Source of the DNA: Pseudomonas knackmussii B13
GTDB taxonomy: Bacteria; Pseudomonadota; Gammaproteobacteria; Pseudomonadales; Pseudomonadaceae
DNA: 64,000 bases
Direction of reading: 5' to 3'
Assembly (NCBI RefSeq): GCF_000689415.1
Contig: NZ_HG322950.1
Location: forward strand, 3,231,501-3,295,500
In this document: positions 52,477 to 60,595 of the stretch, one piece after another
Numbering within the stretch: the stretch's first letter is position 1
How the letters are laid out: each line of letters begins with the position of its first letter
The notes under the pieces: generated by a model
Database searches by the model: none
What the model saw: only the letters and a program-made list of their open reading frames with translations
What the model was told of the DNA's origin: nothing
Position numbers and translations under genes: made by a program

Positions 52477-53070
52477 GTGCGGCATCTAGCATGTCCGCGC
52501 TTTCCGAACAGCCCGTGGTTTTCCGTCGTGCAAATCTTCCTGCTGCTCTTCCTCATCCTGCTGCCCAGCCTGGCCACCGGCCAGGCCGGCGCCGCAGAAC
52601 GCCATGCTTCCACCACCAAGGTGACTGCCTCTCGCGCTGAGCGACCTCCGTCAGGGGGATGGCAGCGTTCGGCCAAGGAGCGGCAAAAGCTGAACCGGCT
52701 GCTCCGGCACGCCCAGCAGTTGCAGGGCATGCCCTACCGTTGGGGCGGCGCGTCGGAACGCACCGGTTTCGATTGCAGCGGCCTGCTGGTCTACCTGTTC
52801 CGCCAGGACGCCGGGATGGAGCTGCCGCGCAGCACCCACGGCATGATCCGCCAGCGTCATCGCCAGGTGTCGCGCCAGGCGCTGAAGCCCGGCGACGCGG
52901 TGTTCTTCAGCCACAACGGCAGCCAGCGCGCCAGCCATGTCGGCCTGTACCTGGGCGATGGACGTTTCATCCATGCGCCGAGCACTGGCAAGACGGTGCG
53001 TATCGATTCGCTGGACAACGGCTACTGGAAGCGGCATTACCGCACCGCGCGGCGCTTCCGCACCCTGTAA
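52477..53070 (+). CDS. NlpC/P60 cell-wall endopeptidase, exported
   Basis: 197 residues (GTG 52477; a GTG at 52528 would give a shorter signal peptide). Hydrophobic signal VQIFLLLFLILLPSLATG. Catalytic Cys100 (TGFDCSGLLVYLF), His154 (SHVGLYLGDG) and third residue His166 (FIHAPS). These hydrolases cut gamma-D-Glu-diaminopimelate bonds in peptidoglycan stem peptides. Monocistronic. Confidence 0.88.
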   Translation: MRHLACPRFPNSPWFSVVQIFLLLFLILLPSLATGQAGAAERHASTTKVTASRAERPPSGGWQRSAKERQKLNRLLRHAQQLQGMPYRWGGASERTGFDCSGLLVYLFRQDAGMELPRSTHGMIRQRHRQVSRQALKPGDAVFFSHNGSQRASHVGLYLGDGRFIHAPSTGKTVRIDSLDNGYWKRHYRTARRFRTL

Positions 53071-53093
53071 ACGCACCATCGTCAATGGCGCGA

Positions 53094-53116
53094 GAGCCTG
53101 GCATCTGGCCAGGCTC
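53094..53116. terminator. hairpin between NlpC/P60 and the RND outer-membrane gene
   Basis: GAGCCTGGC (53094-53102) pairs with GCCAGGCTC (53108-53116), loop ATCTG, followed by CTACAAGG, an end resembling the TGTAGGAGC repeats. It lies between two convergent stops. Confidence 0.5.
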
Positions 53117-53151
53117 CTACAAGGTAACTCCGACGCGGAGATATCCGAGCT

Positions 53152-54633
53152 TTACGGCGTCTTGGCCTTCTGCCCTTCGCTGGCGATCTGCGCACTGTCC
53201 CAGCCGCCGCCCATGGCGGCGATCAGCTGCACGCTGGCGACCAGGCGGTTGCCGTAGAGGGTGAGCACGCTACGCTCGTTCGACAGCGCCGTGGTCTGGG
53301 TGGTGACCACGTTGCTGTAGTCGACGGTGCCGGCCTTGTATTGGTTGGTCGTCAGGCGCAGCGCCTCGCGGGCGGCGTCCAGGGCTTCGCTCTGCGCGCC
53401 ACTCTCCTCTTCCAACACCTTGAGCTGGACCATGTAGTCCTCCACCTCGCGGAAGCCGTCGAGCACGGTCTGCCGATAGGTCGCCACTGTCTGGTCGTAG
53501 CTGGCCTCGGCCTGCTCCACCTGCGAGGCGATCAGCCCGCCGTCGAACAGGGTCATGGCGAACTGCGGGCCGATCGACCAGTAGCGGTTCGGCGTCTCGA
53601 TCCAGTTCTGGAAGCTGCCGCTGCGGTAGCCGCCGGTGGCGCTCAGGGTCAGGTCGGGGAACCAGGCGGCCTTGGCCACGCCGATCTGCGCGTTGGCGGA
53701 GATCACCTTGCGCTCGGCGGAGGCGATGTCCGGGCGCCGCTCCAGCAGCTGCGACGGCACCAGCGCAGGCAGTTCCGGCAGCCTGGGCACCTGGCCGTTG
53801 GCGGCGAGGCTGAACTGCGCCGGCGGCAGGCCGACCAGCACCGCGATAGCGTGTTCGAGCTGGGCGCGCTGGTACTTGAGGTCGATGGCCTGGGCCTCGG
53901 TGCTCTTCAGCTGGGTACGCGCCTGGGCCACGTCGGCCTTGGTGACGATGCCGGCGTTGTACTGGTTCTCGGTGAGTTTCAGCGAACGCTGATAGGCCTC
54001 GACGGTGTCGTTGAGCAGCTTGATCTGCTGGTCCATCACGCGCAGCTGCAGGTAGTTCTGCGCCAGTTGCGACTGCAGCGACAGGCGTGAAGCGGCGAGG
54101 TCCGCAGCGCTGGCGTCACGGGTGGCGCTGTCGGCTTCCAGTTGGCGGCGCAGCTTGCCCCACAGGTCCAGCTCCCAGCTCACGCCGAGGCTCGCCGAAT
54201 AGCTGTTGCTCACCCCGCCGCTGCCGCCGCTGGACACCGTGGAGCCATCGGCCAGGCGCACGTTGCTGCTACTGCCGCCCTGCCCGGAACGGGTCTTGTC
54301 GACATTGCCGGTCACGCTCGGGAAGAAGGACGCGCGCGCGCCCTTCACCAACGCCACGGACTGCCGGTACGAGGCCTCGGACTCGGCCAGGGTCTGGTTG
54401 GCCTTGAGCAGGCGCTGCTGCAGGTCGTTCAGGGTCGGGTCGCTGTACAGCGACCACCACTGCCCGTGGTTCTGCAGATCGGCCGGCTGCGCCATGCGCC
54501 AGCCCTCGCCTTCCTTGAAGGCGGCCGGCACCGCGACCTGCGGACGCTTGTAGTCGGGGCCGACGGCGCAGCCGGCAAGCGCCGCGCAGAGCGCCAGGGC
54601 GAGCAGGCCGGGGGAAAGGTTCGGGCGGTTCAT
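53152..54633 (-). CDS. RND efflux outer-membrane lipoprotein (NodT family)
   Basis: 493 residues, lipobox ALAGC after ~20 residues, then VGPDYKRPQV, the classical NodT start. Two outer-membrane efflux repeats. Its start overlaps the RND permease stop by 4 nt. It is the exit duct of the tripartite pump encoded upstream. Confidence 0.9.
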   Translation of the reverse strand: MNRPNLSPGLLALALCAALAGCAVGPDYKRPQVAVPAAFKEGEGWRMAQPADLQNHGQWWSLYSDPTLNDLQQRLLKANQTLAESEASYRQSVALVKGARASFFPSVTGNVDKTRSGQGGSSSNVRLADGSTVSSGGSGGVSNSYSASLGVSWELDLWGKLRRQLEADSATRDASAADLAASRLSLQSQLAQNYLQLRVMDQQIKLLNDTVEAYQRSLKLTENQYNAGIVTKADVAQARTQLKSTEAQAIDLKYQRAQLEHAIAVLVGLPPAQFSLAANGQVPRLPELPALVPSQLLERRPDIASAERKVISANAQIGVAKAAWFPDLTLSATGGYRSGSFQNWIETPNRYWSIGPQFAMTLFDGGLIASQVEQAEASYDQTVATYRQTVLDGFREVEDYMVQLKVLEEESGAQSEALDAAREALRLTTNQYKAGTVDYSNVVTTQTTALSNERSVLTLYGNRLVASVQLIAAMGGGWDSAQIASEGQKAKTP

Positions 54634-57600
54634 AGCGGTGTCTCCAGGGCGCCGTCGGTGCGCACGCCACGCTTCTTGTTGACCCAGTGGCGCAGGCGGT
54701 CAAGATAGAGGTAGACCACGGGGGTCGTGTAGAGGGTCAGCAGCTGGCTGCCGATCAGGCCGCCGACGATGGTCATGCCCAGCGGGCGGCGCAGCGCGGC
54801 GTCGCTGCCGATGCCGAAGATCAGCGGCAGCGCGCCGAGGATGGCGGCCAGGGTGGTCATCATGATCGGCCGGAAGCGCTTCATGCAGGCTTCGAGGATC
54901 GCCTCGCGCGGGGTCAGGCCGAGGGTGCGTTCGGCGTCCAGGGCGAAGTCGATCATCATGATCGCGTTCTTCTTGACGATGCCGATCAGCAGGATGATGC
55001 CGATGATCGCCACGATGCCGATGTCCTGCCCCGCCAGCATCAGCGCCAGCAATGCGCCCACACCTGCAGAGGGCAGCGTGGAGAGGATGGTCACCGGGTG
55101 GATGAAGCTCTCGTAGAGGATGCCCAGCACGATGTACATGGTGACGATCGAGGCCAGCACCAGGAGCAGGGTGTTGGACAGCGACGCCTCGAAGGCCGAG
55201 GCCGCGCCACGGAAGTTGCCCTCCAGGCTCGCCGGCATGTTCATTTGCGCCTCGACATCGCGGATCGCCTGCACCGCCTCGCCGAGGGACACGCCCTTGG
55301 CCAGGTTGAACGACAGGGTCGCCGCCGGGAACTGGGCGATGTGGTTGATCGCCAGCAGGGTGTGGCGCTCCTCCACCTTCGCCAGGCTGGACAGGCGCAC
55401 CTGGGTGCCGTCGCTGGCCGGCACGTAGAGGTTCTCCAGGGACTGCGGGCCGATCTGGAAGTCCGGCGCCACCTCCAATACCACGCGGTACTGGGTGGCC
55501 TGGGTGAAGATGGTCGAGACCAGCCGCTGGCCGAAGGCGCTGTAGAGCACGCTGTCGATGTTCGACAGGCTCACGCCCAGGCGCGAGGCGGTGTCGCGGT
55601 CGATATCGATGTAGGCCTGCAGGCCCTTGTCCTGCCAGTCGCTGGCAACGTCCGCCAACTGCGGCAACTGCTGTAGCCGGTCGAGCAATTTCGGTACCCA
55701 CTCGGCGAGCACGTCGGGGTCGGCGTCCTGCAAGGTGAACTGGTACTGGGTGCGGGCGATGCGGTCTTCGATGGTCAGGTCCTGCACCGGCTGCAGGTAA
55801 AGCTTGATGCCCCGCACCTTGTCCAGTTGCGGCTGCAGGCGGCGGATCACTTCGCTGACGGACAGGTCGCGCTCGGCGTGCGGCTTGAGGTTGATCAGCA
55901 GGCGCCCGGTGTTGAGCGTGGCGTTGGTGCCGTCGACGCCGATGAAGGACGACAGGCTCGCCACGTCCGGGTCGGCCAGCACCACCTTGGCCAGCTCCTG
56001 CTGACGGTTGGCCATGGCCTGGAAGGAGATCGACTGCGGCGCTTCGGCGATGCCCTGGATCACCCCGGTGTCCTGCACCGGGAAGAAGCCCTTGGGCATG
56101 AACACGTACAGCGCGGCGGTCACCACCAGCGTGCCGACGGCCACCAGCAGGGTCAGCCCCTGGTGGCGCAGGACCACACGCAAGGCAGCGGCATAGCGCT
56201 CGATCATGCGTTCGATGAAGCGGCCGGCAGCGCGGGCGAAGCGGCCCTCCTGCTCCGGCTCGATGTGGCGCAGCAGCTTGGCGCTGAGCATCGGTGTGAG
56301 CGTCAGCGAGACGAAGCCGGAAATCAGGATGGCCACCGCCAGGGTGATGGCGAACTCGCGGAACAGCCGGCCGGCCACGTCACCCATGAACAGCAGCGGG
56401 ATCAGCACGGCGATCAGCGAGAAGGTCAGCGAGATGATGGTGAAGCCGATCTGCTTCGAGCCCTTGAGCGCGGCTTCCAGCGGGGAGTCGCCCTGCTCCA
56501 GGTAACGCGCGATGTTCTCCACCATGACGATGGCGTCGTCGACCACAAAACCGGTGGCGATGGTCAGCGCCATCAGCGTCAGGTTGTTGATCGAGAAACC
56601 GGCCAGGTACATGACGCCGAAGGTGCCGATCAGCGACAGCGGCACGGCGAAGCTGGGGATCAGGGTCGCCGAGAGGTTGCGCAGGAACAGGAAGGTGACC
56701 ATCACCACCAGGCAGACGGCGAGGAACAGTTCGAACTGCACGTCCTTCACCGAGGCGCGGATGGTCGTGGTGCGGTCGGTCAGCACCGTGACTTCGAGGT
56801 TGCCCGGCAGGCTCGCCTGCAACTGCGGCAGCATCTTCTTGATGCTGTCGACCACTTCGATGACGTTGGCGCCCGGCTGGCGCTGGATGTTCAGCACCAC
56901 CGCCGGCGCGTCGTTGGCCCAGGCGGCCAGGCGCACGTTCTCGGCATCGTCCTCGACGCTGGCCACGTCGCGCACGCGCAGCGGCGAGCCGTTCTTGTAG
57001 GCGACGATCAGGTCGCGGTACGCGCTCGCCGATTTCAGCTGGTCGTTGGCGTCCAGGGTCGAGGAGCGCGTCGGGCCGTCGAAGCTGCCTTTCGGGCCAT
57101 TGAGGTTGTTGTTGGTGATGGTGGTCTGCAGGTCGCTGAGGCTCAGCCCCGCCGCCGCCAGCGCCGAAGGGTTGGCACGGATGCGCACGGCCGGGCGCTG
57201 GCCGCCGCTGATGCTGACCAGGCCGACGCCGGAAATCTGCGAAATCTTCTGCGCGAGGCGCGTGTCGACCAGGTCCTGGATCTTCGGCAGCGGCATGTCC
57301 GGCGACATCACCGCCAGGGTCAGGATGGGCGCGTCGGCCGGGTTGACCTTGCTGTACACCGGTTGGTTCGGCAGGTCCTTGGGCAGCAGGCTCTGCGCGG
57401 TGTTGATCGCCGCCTGGACTTCCTGTTCGGCGACATCGAGATTGACCTGCAGGCTGAACTGCAGGGTTATCACCGACGCCCCGCCGGAGCTGGTGGAGGA
57501 CATCTCGTTGAGCCCGGGGATCTGCCCCAACTGGTTCTCCAGCGGCGCGGTCACCGAGGAGGTCATGATCTCGGGGCTGGCACCCGGATACAGGGTGACC

Positions 57601-57740
57601 ACCTGGATGGTCGGGTAATCCACTTCCGGCAGCGCCGAGATCGGCAGGAAGCGGTAGGCGATGATCCCCGACAGCAGGATCGCCACCATCAGCAGGGTAG
57701 TGGCGACCGGCCGCAGGATGAACAGGCGCGACGGGTTCAT
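54630..57740 (-). CDS. RND multidrug permease (MuxB/MdtB-like)
   Basis: 1,036 residues, 12 transmembrane segments. Proton-relay residues are intact: VVDDAIVMVEN (TM4) and IGIVKKNAIMMIDFA (TM10). The start FILRPVATTLLMVAILLSG and PISALPEVDYPTIQVVTLYPGAS is of the MuxB/MdtB type, where two different permeases normally work together. Only one is encoded here, directly between adaptor and outer-membrane genes, so it presumably forms a homotrimer or borrows a partner from elsewhere. Confidence 0.88.
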   Translation of the reverse strand: MNPSRLFILRPVATTLLMVAILLSGIIAYRFLPISALPEVDYPTIQVVTLYPGASPEIMTSSVTAPLENQLGQIPGLNEMSSTSSGGASVITLQFSLQVNLDVAEQEVQAAINTAQSLLPKDLPNQPVYSKVNPADAPILTLAVMSPDMPLPKIQDLVDTRLAQKISQISGVGLVSISGGQRPAVRIRANPSALAAAGLSLSDLQTTITNNNLNGPKGSFDGPTRSSTLDANDQLKSASAYRDLIVAYKNGSPLRVRDVASVEDDAENVRLAAWANDAPAVVLNIQRQPGANVIEVVDSIKKMLPQLQASLPGNLEVTVLTDRTTTIRASVKDVQFELFLAVCLVVMVTFLFLRNLSATLIPSFAVPLSLIGTFGVMYLAGFSINNLTLMALTIATGFVVDDAIVMVENIARYLEQGDSPLEAALKGSKQIGFTIISLTFSLIAVLIPLLFMGDVAGRLFREFAITLAVAILISGFVSLTLTPMLSAKLLRHIEPEQEGRFARAAGRFIERMIERYAAALRVVLRHQGLTLLVAVGTLVVTAALYVFMPKGFFPVQDTGVIQGIAEAPQSISFQAMANRQQELAKVVLADPDVASLSSFIGVDGTNATLNTGRLLINLKPHAERDLSVSEVIRRLQPQLDKVRGIKLYLQPVQDLTIEDRIARTQYQFTLQDADPDVLAEWVPKLLDRLQQLPQLADVASDWQDKGLQAYIDIDRDTASRLGVSLSNIDSVLYSAFGQRLVSTIFTQATQYRVVLEVAPDFQIGPQSLENLYVPASDGTQVRLSSLAKVEERHTLLAINHIAQFPAATLSFNLAKGVSLGEAVQAIRDVEAQMNMPASLEGNFRGAASAFEASLSNTLLLVLASIVTMYIVLGILYESFIHPVTILSTLPSAGVGALLALMLAGQDIGIVAIIGIILLIGIVKKNAIMMIDFALDAERTLGLTPREAILEACMKRFRPIMMTTLAAILGALPLIFGIGSDAALRRPLGMTIVGGLIGSQLLTLYTTPVVYLYLDRLRHWVNKKRGVRTDGALETPL

Positions 57741-59053
57741 TCGCTCTTACCGCTGTCCTGGGCGGGCGCGTCCGAGCCGAAGGGCTTGGGCGAGGCGCCT
57801 TCGCCATCCGTGCTCGCATCGGCGCGGGCTTCTTCGTCGCTGGCGACTATGTGCAGGCGGGTGCCGTCGCGCAGGCGGTCGGTGCCTTCGACGACGACGC
57901 GCTGGCCAGCGTCCAGGCCCTTGGTGACGACCACTCGCTCATTCTCGCTGGTGCCCAGCTCGACCAGCTGGCGCTTGGCCTTGTCGTCCTTGTCCACCAG
58001 GTAGACGTAGGTGCCATCGTTACCGCGCTGCACGGCGTTTGCCGGAATGCTCAGCACCCCGTGTAGGGTCTCGGCAAGCAGGCGCACGTTGACGAACTGG
58101 TTGGGGAACAACGCCTGGTCGGTGTTGGCGAAGGCGGCCTTGAGCTTGACCGTGCCGGTGGTGGTGTCGATCTGGTTGTCCAGGGTCTTGAGTACGCCGC
58201 TGGCCAGGGTGCGGTTCTGGTTGCGGTCCAGCGCCTCCACCGGGACGGGCTGGGAGCCGGAGAGCTGGCGGGCGACGGTGCCCAGCTGCTGCTGCGGCAG
58301 GGCGAAGACCACCGAGATCGGCTTGACCTGGGTGATCACCACCAGTGGCGTGGTGTCGCTGGACGTCACCAGGTTGCCGACGTCCACCTGGCGCAGGCCG
58401 AGGCGCCCGGAAATCGGTGCGCGCACCTGGGTGAATTCGAGGTTGAGCTTGGCGTCGTCGACCTGGCCCTGGTTGGTGCGCAGGGTGCCCTCGTACTGGC
58501 GCACCAGCGCTTCCTGGGTGTCCAGAGTCTGCTTGGCGATGGAGTCCTCGGCGTACAGGCCCTTGTAGCGCGCCAGGTCGATCTGCGCGTTCTTCAGCTG
58601 CGCCTGGTTCTGCTGCAGGGTGCCCACCGCCTGGTCCAGCGCTGCCTGGTAGGGGCGCGGGTCGATCACCGCCAGCACGTCGCCGGCCTTGACCTCCTGG
58701 CCTTCCTGGAACGGCACCTTGAGCAGCTGGCCGTTGACCCGCGCACGCACGTTCACGGTGTTGTAGGCCGTCACCGTGCCCAGCGCGTGGTAGTGCACCG
58801 GCAGGTCGCCCTTCAACACCGGCGCCACGCTGACCGTGATCGCCGTACCGCCGCCCTGCCCGCCCGGCCCGCGTCCGCTCATCGCGCCGCGCGGCCCGGG
58901 CCCGCCACCGCCCTGAGGCTCCGGCGCCGAGCTGGTCCTGTGCAACCACATGCTCAGCGCGACCACCCCGGCGAAGGCCGCCGCGGTGATCAGCCAGGGG
59001 CGCAGCTTGCGCAGTTTCGAGGGCGATCCGTTGCTTGGGGTCATAGTGGTCAT
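57737..59053 (-). CDS. RND periplasmic adaptor (MuxA/MdtA-like)
   Basis: 438 residues with an N-terminal membrane anchor (PWLITAAAFAGVVALSMWL) and a Gly-rich linker, then lipoyl (NVRARVNGQLLKVPFQEGQEVKAGDVLAVIDPRPY), alpha-hairpin and barrel domains. It overlaps the permease ATG by 4 nt (57737-57740). Start 59053 or 59044; neither has a strong Shine-Dalgarno. Confidence 0.87.
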   Translation of the reverse strand: MTTMTPSNGSPSKLRKLRPWLITAAAFAGVVALSMWLHRTSSAPEPQGGGGPGPRGAMSGRGPGGQGGGTAITVSVAPVLKGDLPVHYHALGTVTAYNTVNVRARVNGQLLKVPFQEGQEVKAGDVLAVIDPRPYQAALDQAVGTLQQNQAQLKNAQIDLARYKGLYAEDSIAKQTLDTQEALVRQYEGTLRTNQGQVDDAKLNLEFTQVRAPISGRLGLRQVDVGNLVTSSDTTPLVVITQVKPISVVFALPQQQLGTVARQLSGSQPVPVEALDRNQNRTLASGVLKTLDNQIDTTTGTVKLKAAFANTDQALFPNQFVNVRLLAETLHGVLSIPANAVQRGNDGTYVYLVDKDDKAKRQLVELGTSENERVVVTKGLDAGQRVVVEGTDRLRDGTRLHIVASDEEARADASTDGEGASPKPFGSDAPAQDSGKSE

Positions 59054-59345
59054 CGGGCGGCCAAGGGTCCTAGAGAATAGCGGGGCACGGCGGGAAACGC
59101 CGCTAGCACGGGCGTAGCTCCACCGATAAACATTCAGCGCTGAACGATAATCACTGGCAGCTTGCAGGCAAAGCCTCTTTACCCGCTATTTACCTTTGTT
59201 TACCGAGAGTTAGAGCGCTTGAACGCGACTTGCCGGCGGACGTTCCGCTGCCATTGTCGCCCCCGAAAACGACGATGCCGCCCGGCCAGTGGCGCGGGCG
59301 GCATCGAGGGGAGCGGCGCCGGGGCTATCCGGCGCCCGAGCGTGA

Positions 59346-59846
59346 TCAGCTCAGCGCAGCGACGGCGGCGGCGTAGTTCGGCTCGTCGGCGATCTCACCG
59401 ACCAGCTCGCTGTGCAGCACCTTGTTGTTCTCGTCCAGCACCACCACCGCACGGGCGGCCAGGCCGGCCAGCGGGCCGTTGGCGATGGCCACGCCGTAGT
59501 TGGCGAGGAACTCGGCGCCACGCATGGTCGACAGGTTCACCACGTTGTCCAGGCCTTCGGCGCCGCAGAAGCGTTTCTGGGCGAACGGCAGGTCGGCGGA
59601 AACGCACAGCACCACGGTGTTGGCCAGCTTGCTGGCTTCGACGTTGAACTTGCGAACCGAGGTGGCGCAGGTCGGGGTGTCGACGCTGGGGAAGATGTTC
59701 AGCACCTTGCGCTTGCCGGCGAAGTTCTCCAGGGACACATCGGCCAGATCGCCGCCGACGAGCTTGAACGCCGGAGCCTGCTGGCCTTTCTGCGGCAGCT
59801 GGCCGTCGACGTTGATCGGGTTGCCCTTGAGGGTGACTTGAGCCAT
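59346..59846 (-). CDS. tpx: thiol peroxidase Tpx
   Basis: 166 residues, the family length. Peroxidatic Cys60 (SVDTPTCATSVRKF) with the catalytic Thr57, and the resolving Cys94 (RFCGAEGLDNV). AAGGA precedes the ATG. It reduces alkyl hydroperoxides with thioredoxin in the periplasm or cytoplasm. The ~290-bp gap to its left contains GC-rich inverted sequence (GGCGCCGG../..CCGGCGCC near 59315-59335) that may end its transcript. Confidence 0.93.
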   Translation of the reverse strand: MAQVTLKGNPINVDGQLPQKGQQAPAFKLVGGDLADVSLENFAGKRKVLNIFPSVDTPTCATSVRKFNVEASKLANTVVLCVSADLPFAQKRFCGAEGLDNVVNLSTMRGAEFLANYGVAIANGPLAGLAARAVVVLDENNKVLHSELVGEIADEPNYAAAVAALS

Positions 59847-60025
59847 TGCGGTATTCCTTCTGTCGTGGGGAGGCCCCGCCGCAGAGCCGGCGGGGACCGG
59901 GAAATCGGGGCCGAGGCAAATCCTAGCATGAACTTGCCCGAGTGAATCGGTCGGAAAAGCGCCGAGCGGGAAAGCGGATTTCAACGCCGCCCGGCGCTAT
60001 GCTGGGCGCCCTTCAAGGAGGCCCC

Positions 60026-60487
60026 ATGCGACGCACCCGATTCGCCCTGCTCTTCGCCCCGCTGTTGTCGTTGCCGGCTCTGGCTGACGAAAGCTGCCAC
60101 GTCACTGCAGTGGACAGCGGCTCTAGCCTGATTTGTCGCAGCAGCGAAGGCCACGACCTGAGCGTCGCACTGCGCGGTATCGAGATCCCGACAGCCGTTG
60201 CCGAAACAGCGCGCCGGCGTCTCGACGAGTTGGTCGGCGCTCATTCGGTGACTTTGCGCCAACCGCTGCCGCAGCCATCCGGTCAGCTGACCGCTGCCGT
60301 CTGGGCCACCCCGCCGGACTGCCCGAGTTGTGGCCACACCCTGGACGTCAGCCGCGCCCTGCTCAGCGTCGGCCTGGCCCGCTGGAAACCCGACGCCGCG
60401 CAGGGCGAAGAGGAGCGCGCACAGTACAGCTTCGAGGAGCAGGAAGCGCGGGCGCGGAAGATCGGTCTGTGGAACACCAACCTGTAG
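60026..60487 (+). CDS. exported thermonuclease-like (SNase-fold) protein
   Basis: 153 residues from ATG 60026, AAGGAGG upstream. Signal peptide FALLFAPLLSLPALADE. The fold pattern and end (EEQEARARKIGLWNTNL) match staphylococcal-nuclease-like proteins of pseudomonads. Catalytic Arg/Glu positions could not be assigned with certainty, so activity is open. Its TAG stop lies within the TGTAGGAGC repeat that starts at 60483. Confidence 0.78.
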   Translation: MRRTRFALLFAPLLSLPALADESCHVTAVDSGSSLICRSSEGHDLSVALRGIEIPTAVAETARRRLDELVGAHSVTLRQPLPQPSGQLTAAVWATPPDCPSCGHTLDVSRALLSVGLARWKPDAAQGEEERAQYSFEEQEARARKIGLWNTNL

Positions 60488-60576
60488 GAGCGGCCCATGG
60501 CCGCGATTCGCGGGCATGGCCCGCTCCTACAAAGAGACGTCGTGCCGGGATTTCGCGGATAAGATCCGCTCCTACA
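60483..60576. repeat. palindromic repeat pair starting at a stop codon
   Basis: A full unit, 60483-60531 (TGTAGGAGC ... GCTCCTACA), is followed by a half unit, 60552-60576, TTCGCGGATAAGATCCGCTCCTACAC. Both share the sequences and spacing (GTCGTGCC spacer) of the cluster at 51225-51320. It separates the nuclease-like gene from mgtA. Confidence 0.75.
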
Positions 60577-60595
60577 CAGGGGGCGATCCGAACTC

